From: Fomitopsis serialis
Taxonomy: Eukaryota; Basidiomycota; Agaricomycetes; Polyporales; Fomitopsidaceae
Assembly: GCF_022376445.1 (NCBI RefSeq)
Contig: NW_025954988.1
Span: 62,001-126,000 of the forward strand
Length of the DNA: 64,000 nucleotides
Reading direction: 5' to 3'
Shown: positions 10,632 to 22,689 of the stretch, piece by piece
Layout: each line of letters begins with the position of its first letter
Position numbering within the stretch: position 1 is the first letter of the stretch
Notes under the pieces: model-generated
Told to the model about the DNA's origin: nothing
Database searches by the model: none
Seen by the model: only the letters and a program-made list of their open reading frames with translations
Made by a program: the position numbers and the translations under genes

Positions 10632-12477
10632 ATGAGTGCTGGTCAAAACATGGCGAGCGGTCCTGCGACTCCCACAGGCAATTTGACTGCGTCGTCCTCA
10701 ACGTGAGTACTCCAGCGCATCCCAGAACGCCACCAATCAACCGACTCTGACATATCAGCCCATCCACCTCGTAGCGAAGTCGACCCGGAGCTCCGCACAA
10801 CAGTTGTGGGGATGCTGGCCAACGTCCTCAATGGCGGCTTCGCAGAGCTGGGCTACCACCCTGATCACCTCGAGCAAGTGCACAAGATATACGAATGGAA
10901 CGCCCGTCTCCGCGACGAGAACGCCCGCCTCTTTGCAGACAACCGGAGGCTCGCCCAGCTGATCGGCATGCAAAACCAGCGGCTCACATCGCCCGTTCAG
11001 AACGGGGGCGCCAACACGATCATCCACGAGCTGCAAACCCGGAACCAGGAGATAGAGCTGAGTAGACAAGAGATACTTCGGCAACACGAACAAGCGTGAG
11101 TCCTGCCGTATTGTCACTACGCTGACTGAGATGGCGACGTCGCATGACATAGGACACGCGAGGTGATGATACTGCGAGCGGAGGTCAACCGCTTGAGCCA
11201 AATCCTACATTCAAAAGGTATCCCGTATGAGATAGACAGAGCCTCCCAGAATGCACCAAGCTCGAGGCCGATGACGCAGCCCATGGTACAGAGTGAATCA
11301 TCGCCCTGACTGTAGCCTCTTCCGCGCCGTCGCTCAACCAATTCCTTTCGTAGATCATCATCTCGCGCAGGTGGCGAGAATCCGCCACTCGCAACTTCCT
11401 CCAATAAACACTGCATTCGCCGCGCAATCGGCTCAATCTGCGCCCGTTCACCAGGGTCGCCGACAGTCCGCAACAGCCCATCCCAATACTGCCATGTACC
11501 CACCTTACGCCCAGCCCTCGATCTCAGGCCGCCGAGGTGCTAGCGGGCCGACAACTCCCTCCATGGTGCACGATCAGCGCGAGCTGCAGCGTCTGCAAAA
11601 CGAATATGCCTATCCATCAAGTTCTTCACGTCCCAACACTGCGCCGACGGTGGACATGCAGAAGAGAGTACCTGTCGTTGACCTCACGGGCGAACCGGAT
11701 GAGGATGAGGATCCACGGGTAGCGAAAAAGCCACGACTTGCTTCGGAACCTGTTTCGAGCGCGGCCGAGGCTATGAGGGTCGCGGGTCCGTCCACCCCGC
11801 AACCGCAGAGGATGACCACGAACGCTCAGTCGTTCAATGGACAAGTGCCACTGGCGGCGAATGGAAGAGGGTACCCATCCTCTGTGCCTCCTACATGGGC
11901 GATGCCGCATGGAAACATGCCTACGTCAGCAAATGAGGACGTCCAGATGCGCTCCTCCGTGCAACAGATTTCACAACAAGTACTCACGGAGGTTGTCCAA
12001 TCTGCACCACCGACGAATGTTCAGCCTACCGAGGCGGCGCAGACGCTTGGACAATCCGAACCAGTGCCGTCAATCTCAGTCGCTATGGCAAGCATGAGTG
12101 TGGACGTAGAGCATTCAGCACAGGCGACCCTTAACCCGAGTGCGGAGGTTGTCCAGCAGTGCATCGATGAAAACTTCGTGGAAGAGGAGAACGAGGACGA
12201 AGGGGAGGGTGGACAAGAGCGTAAGGAGGGCAGCGGGAAGCGTTGGTGTCGGATGTGCCAGTATGTCCTTGATACTATCTCTTGTGGAGGTACTCACGGC
12301 CGGACTCCCCGCAGGCTGCGCTATAATAAGGGCCTTTCTGACAAAGCCCCGGAGGCATTCCTCGTGGACGCTACCATGGAAGACCTCGCACGGCATTGCC
12401 AGGAGGAGCACCCGAAGGGATGGGTGTTCCTCCTGCAGAGATGTATGGAAGATCAAGAGTCTGATGAGGACGAATGA
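10632..12477 (+). CDS. Uncharacterised coiled-coil protein with SIM-like motif and C2H2-like zinc motif
   Basis: Five exons join in phase. Exon 1 is 10632-10702 (MSAGQNMASGPATPTG). Exon 2 is about 10775-11096, with the coiled coil HPDHLEQVHKIYEWNARLRD and ENARLFADNRRLAQLIGMQN. Exon 3 is about 11154-11291 (REVMILRAEVNRLSQILHSK). Exon 4 runs from about 11354 to 12260 and is low-complexity. The last exon runs from about 12316 to 12477; its intron (GTATGTCC to CCGCAG) is a multiple of three with no stop. Around 11680, VVDLTGEPDEDED matches the SUMO-interacting pattern of a hydrophobic VVDLT core followed by acidic residues. The C-terminus has KRWCRMCQ and later ARHCQEEH, a possible zinc-binding C-x2-C with H-x4-H. 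A nuclear role linked to SUMO is inference only. I do not recognise the family. Confidence 0.7.
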
Positions 12478-12804
12478 GTCTTGCCTTGCACGTTTCTATC
12501 AAGGACTATTGGTTGCATCGTTTTTCAGGAGGTGGAGTGAATTCTTGTCTTATGTGAATCCTTGGATCTTAATTTTCATTCTCTCGACGAGTACGTACAC
12601 ATACAATCATATCTCACATTGGCGTCTGGTTCGCAATGTCGTCTGGTTCCTAACTAGGCTGACGCTGGACTATGTGGCTATGCTGATTCGCCTCGCTTTA
12701 GTCGCATTTTTATCGGTACCGTCAGTTGGAATCCAAAGTAAGCAGGCCGAAAGACGTTTCCCTTTCACGTCGTGAGTACACGCTTCTACTCTCTCGACAC
12801 CGCC

Positions 12805-14233
12805 ATGAGTGCGAGCAGCACTGACGTTGGACCGCCGGATACCGGTACATCGGGGCCGATTCTCTTCCAAACACTGCTCCAATATCTCTTGCAAGGTGCG
12901 TGAATCGGGAATCGACGTTCGGGCTACCATTGATGATGTGTGCGGGAGAAGGGGTCATCTTGTCGCAGGAAAGTCCGACAACCCAGTCAAAAATTATGGC
13001 ATAGATCGCTGAGCGACTGACCTTTCCATTATACAGGGCGCGAAATTCTGCAGCACGCAGGCGGGCCAGAACGATAGTGTTGCGTTGCGAATTTACGTTG
13101 TCGCTTTGGAGTTGCTATCAATGTAAGTTCGAGCACGGTCGTCTTGGATGTGTTCAGTTGAACAAAACATTGTCTTCCCATCACAGACTTCAAACAACTC
13201 TTGAAACATACAAAGTCTGGCATGAAGTCATTGACCACCGGCATTGGGTGCGCGGCGTTCGTAGGCCAGCTGCACCGAGACCTCTCTGAATTGTGTAACA
13301 GTACATGAGTCCCTTGCACTGGTCCGAGTTCCTTCTGAACGGGTTGATATGCACCTGCTGCGAGGCGTTCCTCCTCCGGAGGTGCTGGAAGGTGCGTCCG
13401 GCGTATTGCGAACATTGCTCAAAGTCTCATTTGCGGCCACCACAGATCACCGGCCAGAACAGCTTGATTCTACTTCCGCTGGCAGCACTGTCATTCGTCA
13501 TGCTCGTTGCAAACGTATACCTGGTACGTGCATTGAGGATTGCCCCGGCCCTCGTTAACAGTGTACCAGGCTGTTCGGATCGCCAAGGTTATCGACATTG
13601 CAACAGGGTACGCCGACGTGAGCATTGGCATTTCGACTCTGATAATCAACCCCCTGACAAAACCGTGTAGCCGCTAAAAGCCGGACACTGGGCATTCCCA
13701 CTCTGGGTGTTCAGCTCTCTTGTGCTCTCGCTCGGCCTGACTTGCATATGTGAGTTCCTGCTGCGTCACTCGCCACTTGAGCAAGGCTGGCTCAACCATA
13801 CCGTCTAGTATCTTGGTACCTCTACCGGAGCAAAACTGGCATCCGCCAGACAGACCAACTCGTCCAGACCATCATCAACGCCACCTGGGAAACTGCGTTG
13901 CTGCCCACAATCTGCATGGTCATCGCTGCCGCCTTCTATTGCAGCAAAGAGGTAAGCCTCTGTCGCTTCCGCGATTGGGACACTAACTGACAGCGAGCGA
14001 TGGCACAGCTGACGAGAGTCAGACACCTTGATCTGTTCTTCATCCTCCTGACGGCGAAACTCTACACCCTGGGCATTCTCCGAACCCTGAACCTGCGTAT
14101 CAGGTTTCGTGAGCGCCTCGCCTCGCACGACCTAGGCGGCCGTCAGTCCCTGAGTGAATACCAGTGGGGGTCCGGAGAGTCGACACGGACGAAACGTACT
14201 GATCAGGTACGTCGCTATGTCATGTCAACCTGA
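12805..14233 (+). CDS. Multi-pass fungal membrane protein (DUF6534-like)
   Basis: The start is MSASSTDVGPPDTGTSGPIL at 12805. Later exons, separated by short introns, give a run of hydrophobic segments: VALRIYVVALELLSI (near 13080), LQTTLETYKVWHEVI (near 13190), LICTCCEAFLLRRCW (near 13350), LILLPLAALSFVMLVANVYL (near 13470), HWAFPLWVFSSLVLSLGLTC (near 13690), ALLPTICMVIAAAFYCSKE (near 13890) and LFFILLTAKLYTLGILRTLN (near 14040). This pattern, with a short extracellular N-terminus and six or seven helices, matches the large basidiomycete family usually annotated DUF6534, which has no known function. The 3' end is uncertain: reading on through 14207 gives a stop at 14233, but splicing to an exon near 14267 is also possible. 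Confidence 0.72.
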
Positions 14234-14540
14234 AGCATCGTGTTCCAGTCGCTGATGTCCTCCAGACGTGCATCGGACCACACGATCCCGTCGATCCAAA
14301 GGCGGCTACGTTGATTCGGACCGCCTCGTCGAGGGTTGCCGGTAGGTGTGAGGCCTAGTTGTGCGACGATGGAATAAAGGCTAGCTTCGCTGATAACTTG
14401 ACACGAGCTTCTCGCGACCGGTCTGCGAGCGTCTGCCTCTGCCTCTGTATGCGTGTTAAGCCCCAATTGGGACTAGTTATACCTCGACAGCAGTACGTAG
14501 TACAACAAAATCCATTCCGAATGTCACCCAAGGGCTACTT

Positions 14541-17510
14541 TTACACGGCGATAGTTTGCGACAAGCCATCAAGGAGGTCCGAGACCCTCTTCGCCTCGAT
14601 CTCAGCCAACGTACCATTGTTCTCAATCGTCAACGCCTCCGTCACAGCCGGCAGCGTCGTCGCCCCGTATCCTGCACCACCCAATCAGCCGACGCCCGCG
14701 ACACCAGGGCGCGAAGAAAGACATACCAAGGAACTTCCCAGGGGCCACGACCAAATGCCTGTACCACTCCCTCTCCGCAAGGCCCTGCTCCGAGATGAAG
14801 CCCTGCTCGAACAGGCGCAGCTTCGCGTTCCCGCTCTGCACGCGCTTCGCCGCGCGCACGAAGCGCTCGAATGCCTCCTTCTCCTTGTTCCCGGGCTTGT
14901 GCTTCCAGTGCTTGCGGATCTTGCGCAGGATCTTGCGGAGCCACTTGGGGAGGTGCCCGTGCTGGTGGGCGTGCTTGCAGTGCGCTTTCTGGCTGGGGGC
15001 GGGCAGGTCCGCGAGCGCGTCCTTGAACTCTTTCTCTGCGGCGACGAGCTCGTCTGCGAGCGCGAGCGCAGCGGACTGGAGAATCTCTATCGAGCTGCGC
15101 AGCCCGGAGAAGTTGGGAGAGGTGTCGAGGTGGAGCGAAGCGGCGATGCTCTCAACGCTGCAACGGACAGGTCAGTAACTCCATCAGTGCATCATAGCGC
15201 GGATGCGTACCCGTCAAGGTAGACACCCAGCTCGAACGCGTACTGCGTCGTGTTCAGCGGGAGGATGACCGAGTCAATCAGCCGAATCGCAGTCAAGCCC
15301 AGATGCTTAGCAACCGCGACATGGCGATGGAACCCCGGATCGCCATACAGCTCCATCCACCTTTCCGAGTCGTAGATCGAATGGTAATGGTACGGCGCGT
15401 CGCCGAGCGTTTCCCCAAAGCCCTGGTCCATGCTTGCGATCCCGAGCCGCTGCAGGAAGGGCGTGAAGTCGCTCCCGGAGCCGAGCGCGCCGACGCCGGT
15501 GTCGCTGGGCCCGCGTCGTGCGGTCTTTGCGGCCTCGTAGATGGAGAGCGTCTCGGGGTCGACGAGGCTCGCGTTGAGGAAGGGACCTTCGTCGTCCTGC
15601 GCGTCCCAGAGAGACTTGCCGGCGACGGTGGGGTGCGGGACGTCCTGCGCAACTGCGCGGATGAGGTGCGCGAGCGAGGGAGAACCGCTCGCGTGCCAGG
15701 CGGAGCCGCTGACGGAGACATCTGTGGCTGAGCAGTGAGATGTGCGACCTCAAAGCGCGTGGGTGCGCACGCACCGACGTTGAGATATGCAACGACGCTG
15801 CTCTGGATCCAATCCGGGAAGTCCTCTGCCCACTCGGTGCTGCCAATCAGGCCGTACTACGAACTGCGTTAGTGAATGCGTAGCGTAAACATTTCGGCTA
15901 TGTACCTCTTCGGCATCCCAGCTCGCAATGACGACGTTGCGGAGAGGCTTCCAGCCGCTCTTTAGCAGCGTGCCGAATCCGCGGATGATCTCGTGCAAGG
16001 AGACGGTGCCAGACACCGGGTCAACTGCGCCCATGACCCAGGCGTCGCGGTGGCACCCGAGGACGACGGTCTCGTTGCGGATATGCCCTGGGATGGCAGC
16101 CATCGTGTTCCAGATAGGGATAACTCTGTCGTCAACTGCGCCACCTCTGTGAGCATCGCACCCTTCCAGCGCGTATGCAAGGCATACGTACCATGGTTGA
16201 CCAACTTGACCTTGCGCACGCTCGACCTCCCATCTACCGTCCTCGCCTCAGCCAGACTGTCCCCAAGTTCTTTCAGTAGCTTCTGCGCATTCAACCACGA
16301 GATCGGTAAGCTAGGGATCTTGGGGACGTTCGCGCCTTCCGTGCGTTCCGCGTCGGGGTACGCGGGCTTCCCAGGCGTGGTCGGGTCGCCTGGGTAGGCG
16401 GAGATGAACTGCACGCTGCCACGTTGGACGGATGTCGGGTTGCGCGCGGGCCCGGCGGGGTAGCTTGCAAAGCCGTTCTCGGTGGTGATGGCGCCGTCGT
16501 CGCGCGTGTCAGAGTAGATGAGGACGCCAGCGGCGCCGTACTCCTGGGCGAGTTGGATCTTCACGCGCGTTAGACCGGCACTCCAACAACCGTAGCCAGC
16601 AGGGCAGTGCGACGCACCTTGAGACCGCGGAAGATCGCACCGTACCTCGCGAGGACGATCTTGCCGGTGAGGTCTCCCCCCGCAGCGACGATCGCGTCGT
16701 AGTCCTCCTTCCTGCCGTAGTTCGCATAGACAAGCTCGCCCTCGACCTCGCCATCCTTGCTCAGCCCGTGCCATGCCAACACCGATGTCTTATACTTCGA
16801 CGCTTCCGGATCAGCAGGGTCCCCGTCCTCTTCCAAGTCTGCCTCCCACACGGCCTCTCCGTCCTCACCGAGCACCGATAGGCTGTGGTTCACAGGCGTG
16901 TTCATCACGGGGTAGTACTCGTCGATCCATGCTGCCGGTGCGGGCAGCTTGTTGATGCCCAGGGTCGCAGCGCGCGAGAGCGGCGAGCCAGCGGGGAAGA
17001 CGGGTGGGACAGGCGACTTGGGGATGTTGAAGTGCTCTTGGAAGAGGGAGAGGATGTCCTTTGCGTCCTCGAGGTCTTCGGAGGAGCCGGCGAGGTGGGG
17101 GTGGGTCGCCCATTTGCGCGAGGAGGCGAAGGCGCTCTCGGTGCTGGGGACAGAGCTGGGACGAGCTGATGGGCCATCCGTCCTTCAATGTATGAGGGTT
17201 AAAGGACTTACAGGAACAACTCTTCCGCGTCGATCTCCGCGCTGTGGTCCTTGGACTTGCTGTGAGGCCCGAATGCCTTCAACGCCCACATACCCGCTTT
17301 CTCCTCTCGCGGCGCGGCCTCATCATGCTTGAGGAATGTCCGCCTCGCTAGAACATAGAGCGTGACGAAACCATAGAACACCAGTACACGCTTGAAGAGC
17401 CATCGCCGGAAGAGGTTCCGGGAACTGCGTTTCTTCGACGTGTCGACAGCGCGGATCTCCTCGTCGAGGGTTGTAGGGAGCAGAGCGACTTTCTCGACGT
17501 CGCCCTTCAT
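14541..17510 (-). CDS. M28 family glutamate carboxypeptidase II-like protease (PA and TFR-dimer domains)
   Basis: The start at 17510 (MKGDVEKVALLPTTLDEEIR) is followed by a single membrane anchor (VLVFYGFVTLYVLA), predicting a type II membrane protein. The next exons give the PA domain (GKIVLARYGAIFRGLKV, IQLAQEYGAAGVLIYSDTRD) and the two-zinc peptidase core: LGCHRDAWVMGAVDP (H and bridging D), WDAEEYGLIGSTEW (catalytic and ligand E), LGSGSDFTPFLQRLG (D ligand) and YHYHSIYDSERWM (H ligand). All five expected metal ligands are present. The C-terminal TFR-dimerisation region ends at 14541. At roughly 880 residues it fits the NAALADase/GCPII and yeast Vps70/Tre1 group. The substrate is unknown; acidic peptides, or a role in vacuolar trafficking, are possible. 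About eight short introns are needed. Confidence 0.88.
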
Positions 17511-18003
17511 GGTTGCCTCCGCTGCTGTTGCGCAACTGAGCGGCTCGAAGAGGGGTAGGGTGGGAAGAGCGAAGATAGCAACGCGGGTCGCGGTATATAA
17601 AGGGCGCCGACTACATCGGGGAGTCGGCACTGCGGCGGGGTATGATATCGCCATATCTGCGTCTTTCCTCGTGCTCCTCGGTCGTGTCCTCTCTCTCCTC
17701 TGCGCAGACGCAGGCCGACCTCAGCCACGCTGTCTTGTCGTGCAGTAGTGGCCCTGCGCGGCTTGGGTATTACAGGATGGCGTGTGTCAGTGAGTCTGAC
17801 GTCATTGTTGTTTGTGTCGGCTAAGATGTTCTCCGTGTACTCGCAAGATCCAGATCTGTATGAAGTCGCAAGCTCGCCTTGAGTCGCCATACAGCCATGG
17901 GTCTATGCAGCAACCAGCACTCTGTTCATCGCAGCACACCCTGTTCTTACCGCACGACATTCCACCTGGCTTCGGAACAGCGCACCTGTCACATTCCTGC
18001 AAC

Positions 18004-20655
18004 ATGACTGCTGGTTCCGTGAACCTCACGGTGACCTTCCTCAGCCCGATAGAGGTACCTGACTCTGTCGCATCGCAGTGTTCTACCCCGCTCAAGGAAA
18101 GTTCTGAAGCCGAGCAGCCTGATCAATCAATCAGTCCCGTTCTCGTACATGTCCGTCCAAGCGCGCCCCAACGACGGGAAGTCACACTCCGTTCAGATTT
18201 ACTCGGACATAAGCGCGGAGTGGGTCTCGGGAGACGACAGTGCGCTCGTGAATTGGACGACTGCGACCCAAGGGGATGCGGTTATACACAAGCTGCAGCT
18301 GCAGCACCAAGTCTTGTTCGACGACTTGAACGATCGGCTACAGCGTGAGATTCATTTTCGCTGAACATCGGTAATGATCAATGAGACGTGACAGGGTGTT
18401 CTACAGAGGGAGCAGCGTACTACGCCACAGTCGACGTGAGCCCCTAACCCGTGTACAACACTGCTCAAACAAAGACCCAGTCCGCCAACACGACCTTCCA
18501 AACCGGCCAAGACACCGTCGTCCGCGGGCAGTTCCTCAACCACAGCACGCTCCTGAATACCAACGACACAAACTACCGCGCGGTCTCTGACGATTGGCCT
18601 GTCTTCGCGTTCGCTCACGATCTCCGCACGATATCGGCGTCCAGCGGGAGTGACCCCGTCGTGTTCTCTGTGGGCCATGCAAGAGACCCAGTGATCAACT
18701 GTACGCTGGGGCTCGGGAAGTCGCAGCAGACTCGGCATCCGTACTTCTTGAGTCACTATGGGACCGTAGAGGACGCTGTGAGTATGTTTATATTGCGGTA
18801 CAGTGATCAGACTCAGACTCAGACTACGGTGGCATAGATCGAGACGTTTGTGGGCGACTACGCCAACGCCCTAGCTCGAGCGGACATTTTCGACGCACAA
18901 CTCCACGAGGATGCATCTGCGATATCGACGAACTACTCGGCTATCGCCGCGTTGATTATGAGGCAGACGTTCGGTGCCATTGAGTTTACAATTTCGCAAG
19001 ACAGTGAAGGGCAGTACAACGACTCGGATGTGACTGTCTTCCTGAAAGGTGACGTTCTCTATCTGATGTGTATCTTGAGGTGCATACTGAACGACCGCAT
19101 ACGAACAGAGATATCTGGCGATGGGGTGAGCAGTCCATCCCTAAGCCCCTCATGCAGTGACCAGACTACGTTGCCTGCGTAGGACACCAACACGACGGAC
19201 GTCATCTTTCCGACATGGCCGGCGTTCCTCTACACCAACCCACTCATCGGAAAACAGCTCTTATTGCCGTTGTTTAAGTACCAGGCCACTGGAGAGTATC
19301 CGAACAAGACGGCAGCTCATGATCTAGGTTCGTGGGTGATCAATCAACCTTATATCCTTGCTCACGCGTTGGTTTACAGGTCACTACCCGCAAGCACCTG
19401 GATACCCTCATGGTACGGGATAACATGACCAGGGATGGCTGGCACTCAACTCATGCCACAGGAAACGACGAGTCGATGGTTGGTAGGAATGCCTGCTCTT
19501 CCGTTCACGCTAACATTCCTGGGTGCTCAGAATGCGGCAACATGCTCAACATAACGCTGAGCTACACGCAGCGGACGAACGACACTTCGCTCGTAACTTC
19601 CTATGTACGTTTTGCACGTTTGCATCCCCTGCCCCGAGTGCTGACTCTCACCACGCGTCCACGTAGTACCACCTACCAGATCAATGGGCCCAGTACCTCG
19701 AGCGAACACTCTCATACCTGGCGACCAGCTGAGCACGAACGACATCGCTGGCCCGCTCGCCAACCAGCCCAACCTCGCGATCAAGGGCATCATCGGTGTC
19801 AAGGCTATGGCGGAGATGGTAGAGCTGGCTGGAAACGCCTCGGCGGCAGCAGATTACAGCGTCCGTCGTTTGCTTCCCCCGATTGGATAAGGCTACTCAA
19901 ATACCGGCGATGCTGCAGGCTACCGCTAGCTCCTACGTCTCTCAATGGCAGGAATTGTCGGCTGCGTCGAATGGAGAACATTTGACGCTGGCGGTATGGG
20001 ATGTACTTGTGTGTGTGGACGTCTAGCTAACGAACGAGTATGGAACCAGTACGGCAACGATTCTAGGTCAGTGCTCTCACCCTGGCGGGCTGATTTAATC
20101 AATAAGCTCGGACATCACGTACAATATGTACGCCGACAAACTGCTGGGCACCAACCTGATCCCTCAGTCGGTATTCGACATGCGTGAGTGCCACTTCGCA
20201 ATGATCTCGCGTTCGCTGATGACGACGATGCGTAGAGTCAACTTGGTACGAGAATAATCACAGTAAGCCTTACTCCTGGTCGACGCTTCCGGTCGCTGAT
20301 ACTCAACATCAGATGGGTATGGTGTACCTCTCGACACGCGGTGAGTCGTTCGAGCGTCCGTGAATCGGCGGTCACCCAAATAGCTACCAGTCACATCTAC
20401 GTCATGTCCGCCTGGGAGATGCTCACGGCTGCCATGGTGTCTCCCGCCGCGCGCAACATGCTCATCGATGCGATCTATGCCTTCTCGTCCTCGGGAATCA
20501 ATCACTACGCCTGCTCTGATTGGTTTGCTACGACGACGGGCGTCGTCGAAGGTAATTGCGGTGGGGCTGCTACACTCTGCTTCAGGGCGAGGCCGATTGC
20601 AGGGGCACATCTGGCACTGGCCAATCCATTGTTCTCATGCTCTAAGCTAGACTGA
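18004..20655 (+). pseudogene. Glutaminase A-like protein (DUF5127/DUF4965/DUF1793), 5'-truncated and frameshifted
   Basis: Homology begins abruptly at about 18004 (TAGSVNLTVTFLSPIE) and continues after an intron (18054-18111) with LINQSVPFSYMSVQARPNDG and HSVQIYSDISAEWVSGD. Further exons read QDTVVRGQFLNHSTLLN, IETFVGDYANALARADIFDA, FPTWPAFLYTNPLIGKQLLL, ECGNMLNITLSYTQR, LANQPNLAIKGIIGVKAMAE and HIYVMSAWEMLTAAM, the classic order of this secreted glutamine-hydrolysing family. The signal peptide and first 100 or more residues are absent, and no upstream exon fits before the M28 gene. Near 19700 the frame moves by one base (WAQYLERT in one frame, ANTLIPGDQLSTNDIAG in another) with no intron to explain it. 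The C-terminal frame is also hard to join. About 12 other introns still look good, so decay is probably recent. Confidence 0.75.
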
Positions 20656-20915
20656 CATTCCGCACTGTCGCCAGCTGGCACTATCAAAGGATTGAAAGTG
20701 AACAGGTACGAACAGGTGTGACCCTTTGACTCCGGCCATTGGACACATGCAGAAGTTTTGAGTGACGGTGTACCGGTGGTTGGATCTAGTACACACTATG
20801 TTATCCTGTAGATAGCTCTCGGATGACATTCATGTCAGTACTAGATCTGCACAAAAATGTAAAACTGTGCTCCGCAGCATCGCAGAACGAAACTGCGGGA
20901 TTAATTAGACAGACT

Positions 20916-20985
20916 GCATTAAGGGGGAATCGAACCCCCGGCGGGTCGATGGCAACGACCCAGGTTACCACTACCCCATTAATGC
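20916..20985 (-). tRNA. tRNA-Gly (anticodon GCC)
   Basis: On the minus strand the acceptor arm GCATTAA pairs perfectly with TTAATGC. The D arm contains GGGTAGTGGTAACC. The anticodon stem GGTCG/CGACC encloses the loop TTGCCAT, giving anticodon GCC. The T arm is GGGGG, TTCGATT, CCCCC. The length is 70 nt, with no intron and no encoded CCA. It lies just downstream of the glutaminase pseudogene. Confidence 0.95.
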
Positions 20986-21184
20986 TTAGGACATACCCTT
21001 GTATAGATCTAACAGTACATTTAGACAACAATTTGAGGAAGTCACTCAAAGTCCGTTGCTCCCGAGTCTTTGGCCGCGATTGACCATGATAGTCATTCTT
21101 CCACATTGTTGAGTTCGGATTGGTGTACGCCTCCATATTTGATGTACTTCGCCGACTGCCAACACTTGATTGAGCTATTTGTGA
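20986..21184. other. Spacer between tRNA-Gly and the left inverted arm
   Basis: A short AT-richer stretch with no coding signal. It separates the tRNA promoter side from the start of the inverted duplication near 21185. Confidence 0.3.
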
Positions 21185-21427
21185 TGCACATGTTCTAAGA
21201 TCTGCGACTTCTTGGGAACACACCGGACGACGGGGCCAACAGTGAGCTGCAAGTCGTTAGTTGGATGTCTGTCCAATGACAATTCGGCCATAGCAAAGGA
21301 CCACGAACAACCATCTTCGAGAGCTGATCGAACACTCAGGCTTCTGGGCCCCGCGAAGGTATAAAAGCACTACCAGTTTCGCTTACACTCCTAGTCCTCG
21401 ACTACACATTACACTCGCATATACACG

Positions 21428-21581
21428 ATGTCTGTGAGTGCCGTCTCCCATTCATCGCTGGAACGAGCTGACCCGACAACGACTCGGACAGGACAAAGCT
21501 ACCTGCGCAAACGTCCAGGCCAACGGCGGCAGCTGCGCCTACCCCGCATGCGGCTGCACCGAGCGTCCGAAGAGCAAGTAA
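21428..21581 (+). CDS. Cysteine-rich 31-residue peptide, copy 1
   Basis: Exon 1 is only ATGTCT (21428-21433); a 58-nt intron (GTGAGT to CAG, 21434-21491) leads to exon 2 (21492-21581, stop TAA). The peptide is MS followed by DKATCANVQANGGSCAYPAC and ends GCTERPKSK. The four cysteines have spacing C-x9-C-x4-C-x-C. There is no signal peptide, so a cytosolic peptide is expected. This copy differs from the other three at three positions (A for T after the second Cys; T and R near the C-terminus). A TATA box (ggtataaaag) lies near 21360 and a CCAAT motif near 21275. Compact Cys spacing invites comparison with small fungal metallothioneins, but Cys content is low and there is no CxC cluster array. 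I do not recognise the family. Confidence 0.72.
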
Positions 21582-22538
21582 ACCTTGCCCTCGAGCCGAT
21601 ACGCGCTATAGGTACGTTCCCCTGTTCCGTGATTGTCATACTGAGACTGACCAGAAACGGGTGGACAGCGCAACTTGAACACTGCAGTGGAGGGGGGTCG
21701 CAAGGGTCCCAGAGGCTTTCGGTCGTGTTTTAGACGCATAGCACCTCGAATAAGAATACATTGATAACGAATTTGGTCGTGTTGTGGAATGCACTTGTTC
21801 GTTATTTGAATGGCGAGAAAACCAGTAACGATCGTGTGAGAGGTGGCTTGGAAAGATCGACTGACGGATTCGCGGATGGCGCCCGGTGATATCGGAGGAC
21901 ACAGCGAGTCGCTCAGTGCACCAGCTGGGTTGATAGGGAACTGCCGCATCTGATTGTGTACGTTAGGATTTGCGTTCAAGCTGGCCCGAGACGGACTTGA
22001 GCGACACATACCAACGCCCAAATTCGCTGCTCCGCACTCAGTTTATCGTCATGAGCTCGAGAGTATCATCGCGGCGACGAGCCCCATGGCGCGGAGATGC
22101 TCTCCTTCACCGCGAGAGCCTTGGACTGTGGATGCCCTCGTGCACCTCGAATGGACACGACTCACCAGATCCGTCCCAATTACGGGACGAAGAAGACACC
22201 CACGAAGGAACACTGCCTTCGGCGTACTTGGCTCTGCTGCGCAGATAAGTACCGAACCAACCCTAAAGGGCGGACATGTCACGGATACGTACCCGTGTAC
22301 CCCAGACGGTGTTCCTTCCGAACTGACCAAACCTCCCGTTCTCATTGGGTGTACGGTACGCCAGTAGCGTTGCGACCATAACGACCTCCACTACTCCACG
22401 ATTACGTCGCGGTACATCTCTGAAGGTAACAGCACCTCTCGTGGTGTATATAAGATCTGAGGACTCGTAGGTCAGCCCTCAGTCCTCGACTACACAACCA
22501 CTTACCCCTCGTCCACCCACAACCCCTCGCAATTCACA

Positions 22539-22689
22539 ATGTCTGTGAGTACCTGCGGCGGATGTCTCTGCGACGAGACAGTACTGAAAGAGAGCACAGG
22601 ACAAGGCTACCTGCGCGAACGTCCAGGCCAACGGCGGCTCCTGCACCTACCCGGCATGCGGCTGCGCTGAGCCTCCCAAGAGCAAGTGA
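22539..22689 (+). CDS. Cysteine-rich 31-residue peptide, copy 2
   Basis: The architecture is the same as copy 1: ATGTCT (22539-22544), a 55-nt intron (22545-22599) and exon 2 (22600-22689, stop TGA). The core reads CANVQANGGSCTYPACGC and the C-terminus AEPPKSK. The promoter carries tatataaga near 22447 and a conserved block through GAGGACTCGTAGGTCAGCCC, both shared nearly base for base with copy 3 on the other arm. The leader contains a CCCCT motif near 22505, which is stress-element-like in yeasts, though its meaning here is untested. The protein is identical to copies 3 and 4 despite synonymous differences (for example Ser codon TCC against AGC), which suggests purifying selection or gene conversion. 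Function unknown; metal or redox binding is a guess from the cysteines. Confidence 0.72.

Noticed and set aside
20480..20655. A clean 3' exon for the glutaminase A-like gene
   Set aside because: FRARPIAGAHLALA fits the family end, but no GT-AG pair joins it in phase, so I treated the whole as a pseudogene with an uncertain end.
21428..21581. Calling the Cys-rich peptides metallothioneins
   Set aside because: Only 4 cysteines in 31 residues and a single C-x-C; known fungal metallothioneins have many more clustered cysteines. I left the function open.
21540..22021. Longer minus-strand frames within the inverted arm
   Set aside because: They overlap the peptide exon and spacer, are not conserved in frame on the other arm, and contain no recognisable motif.
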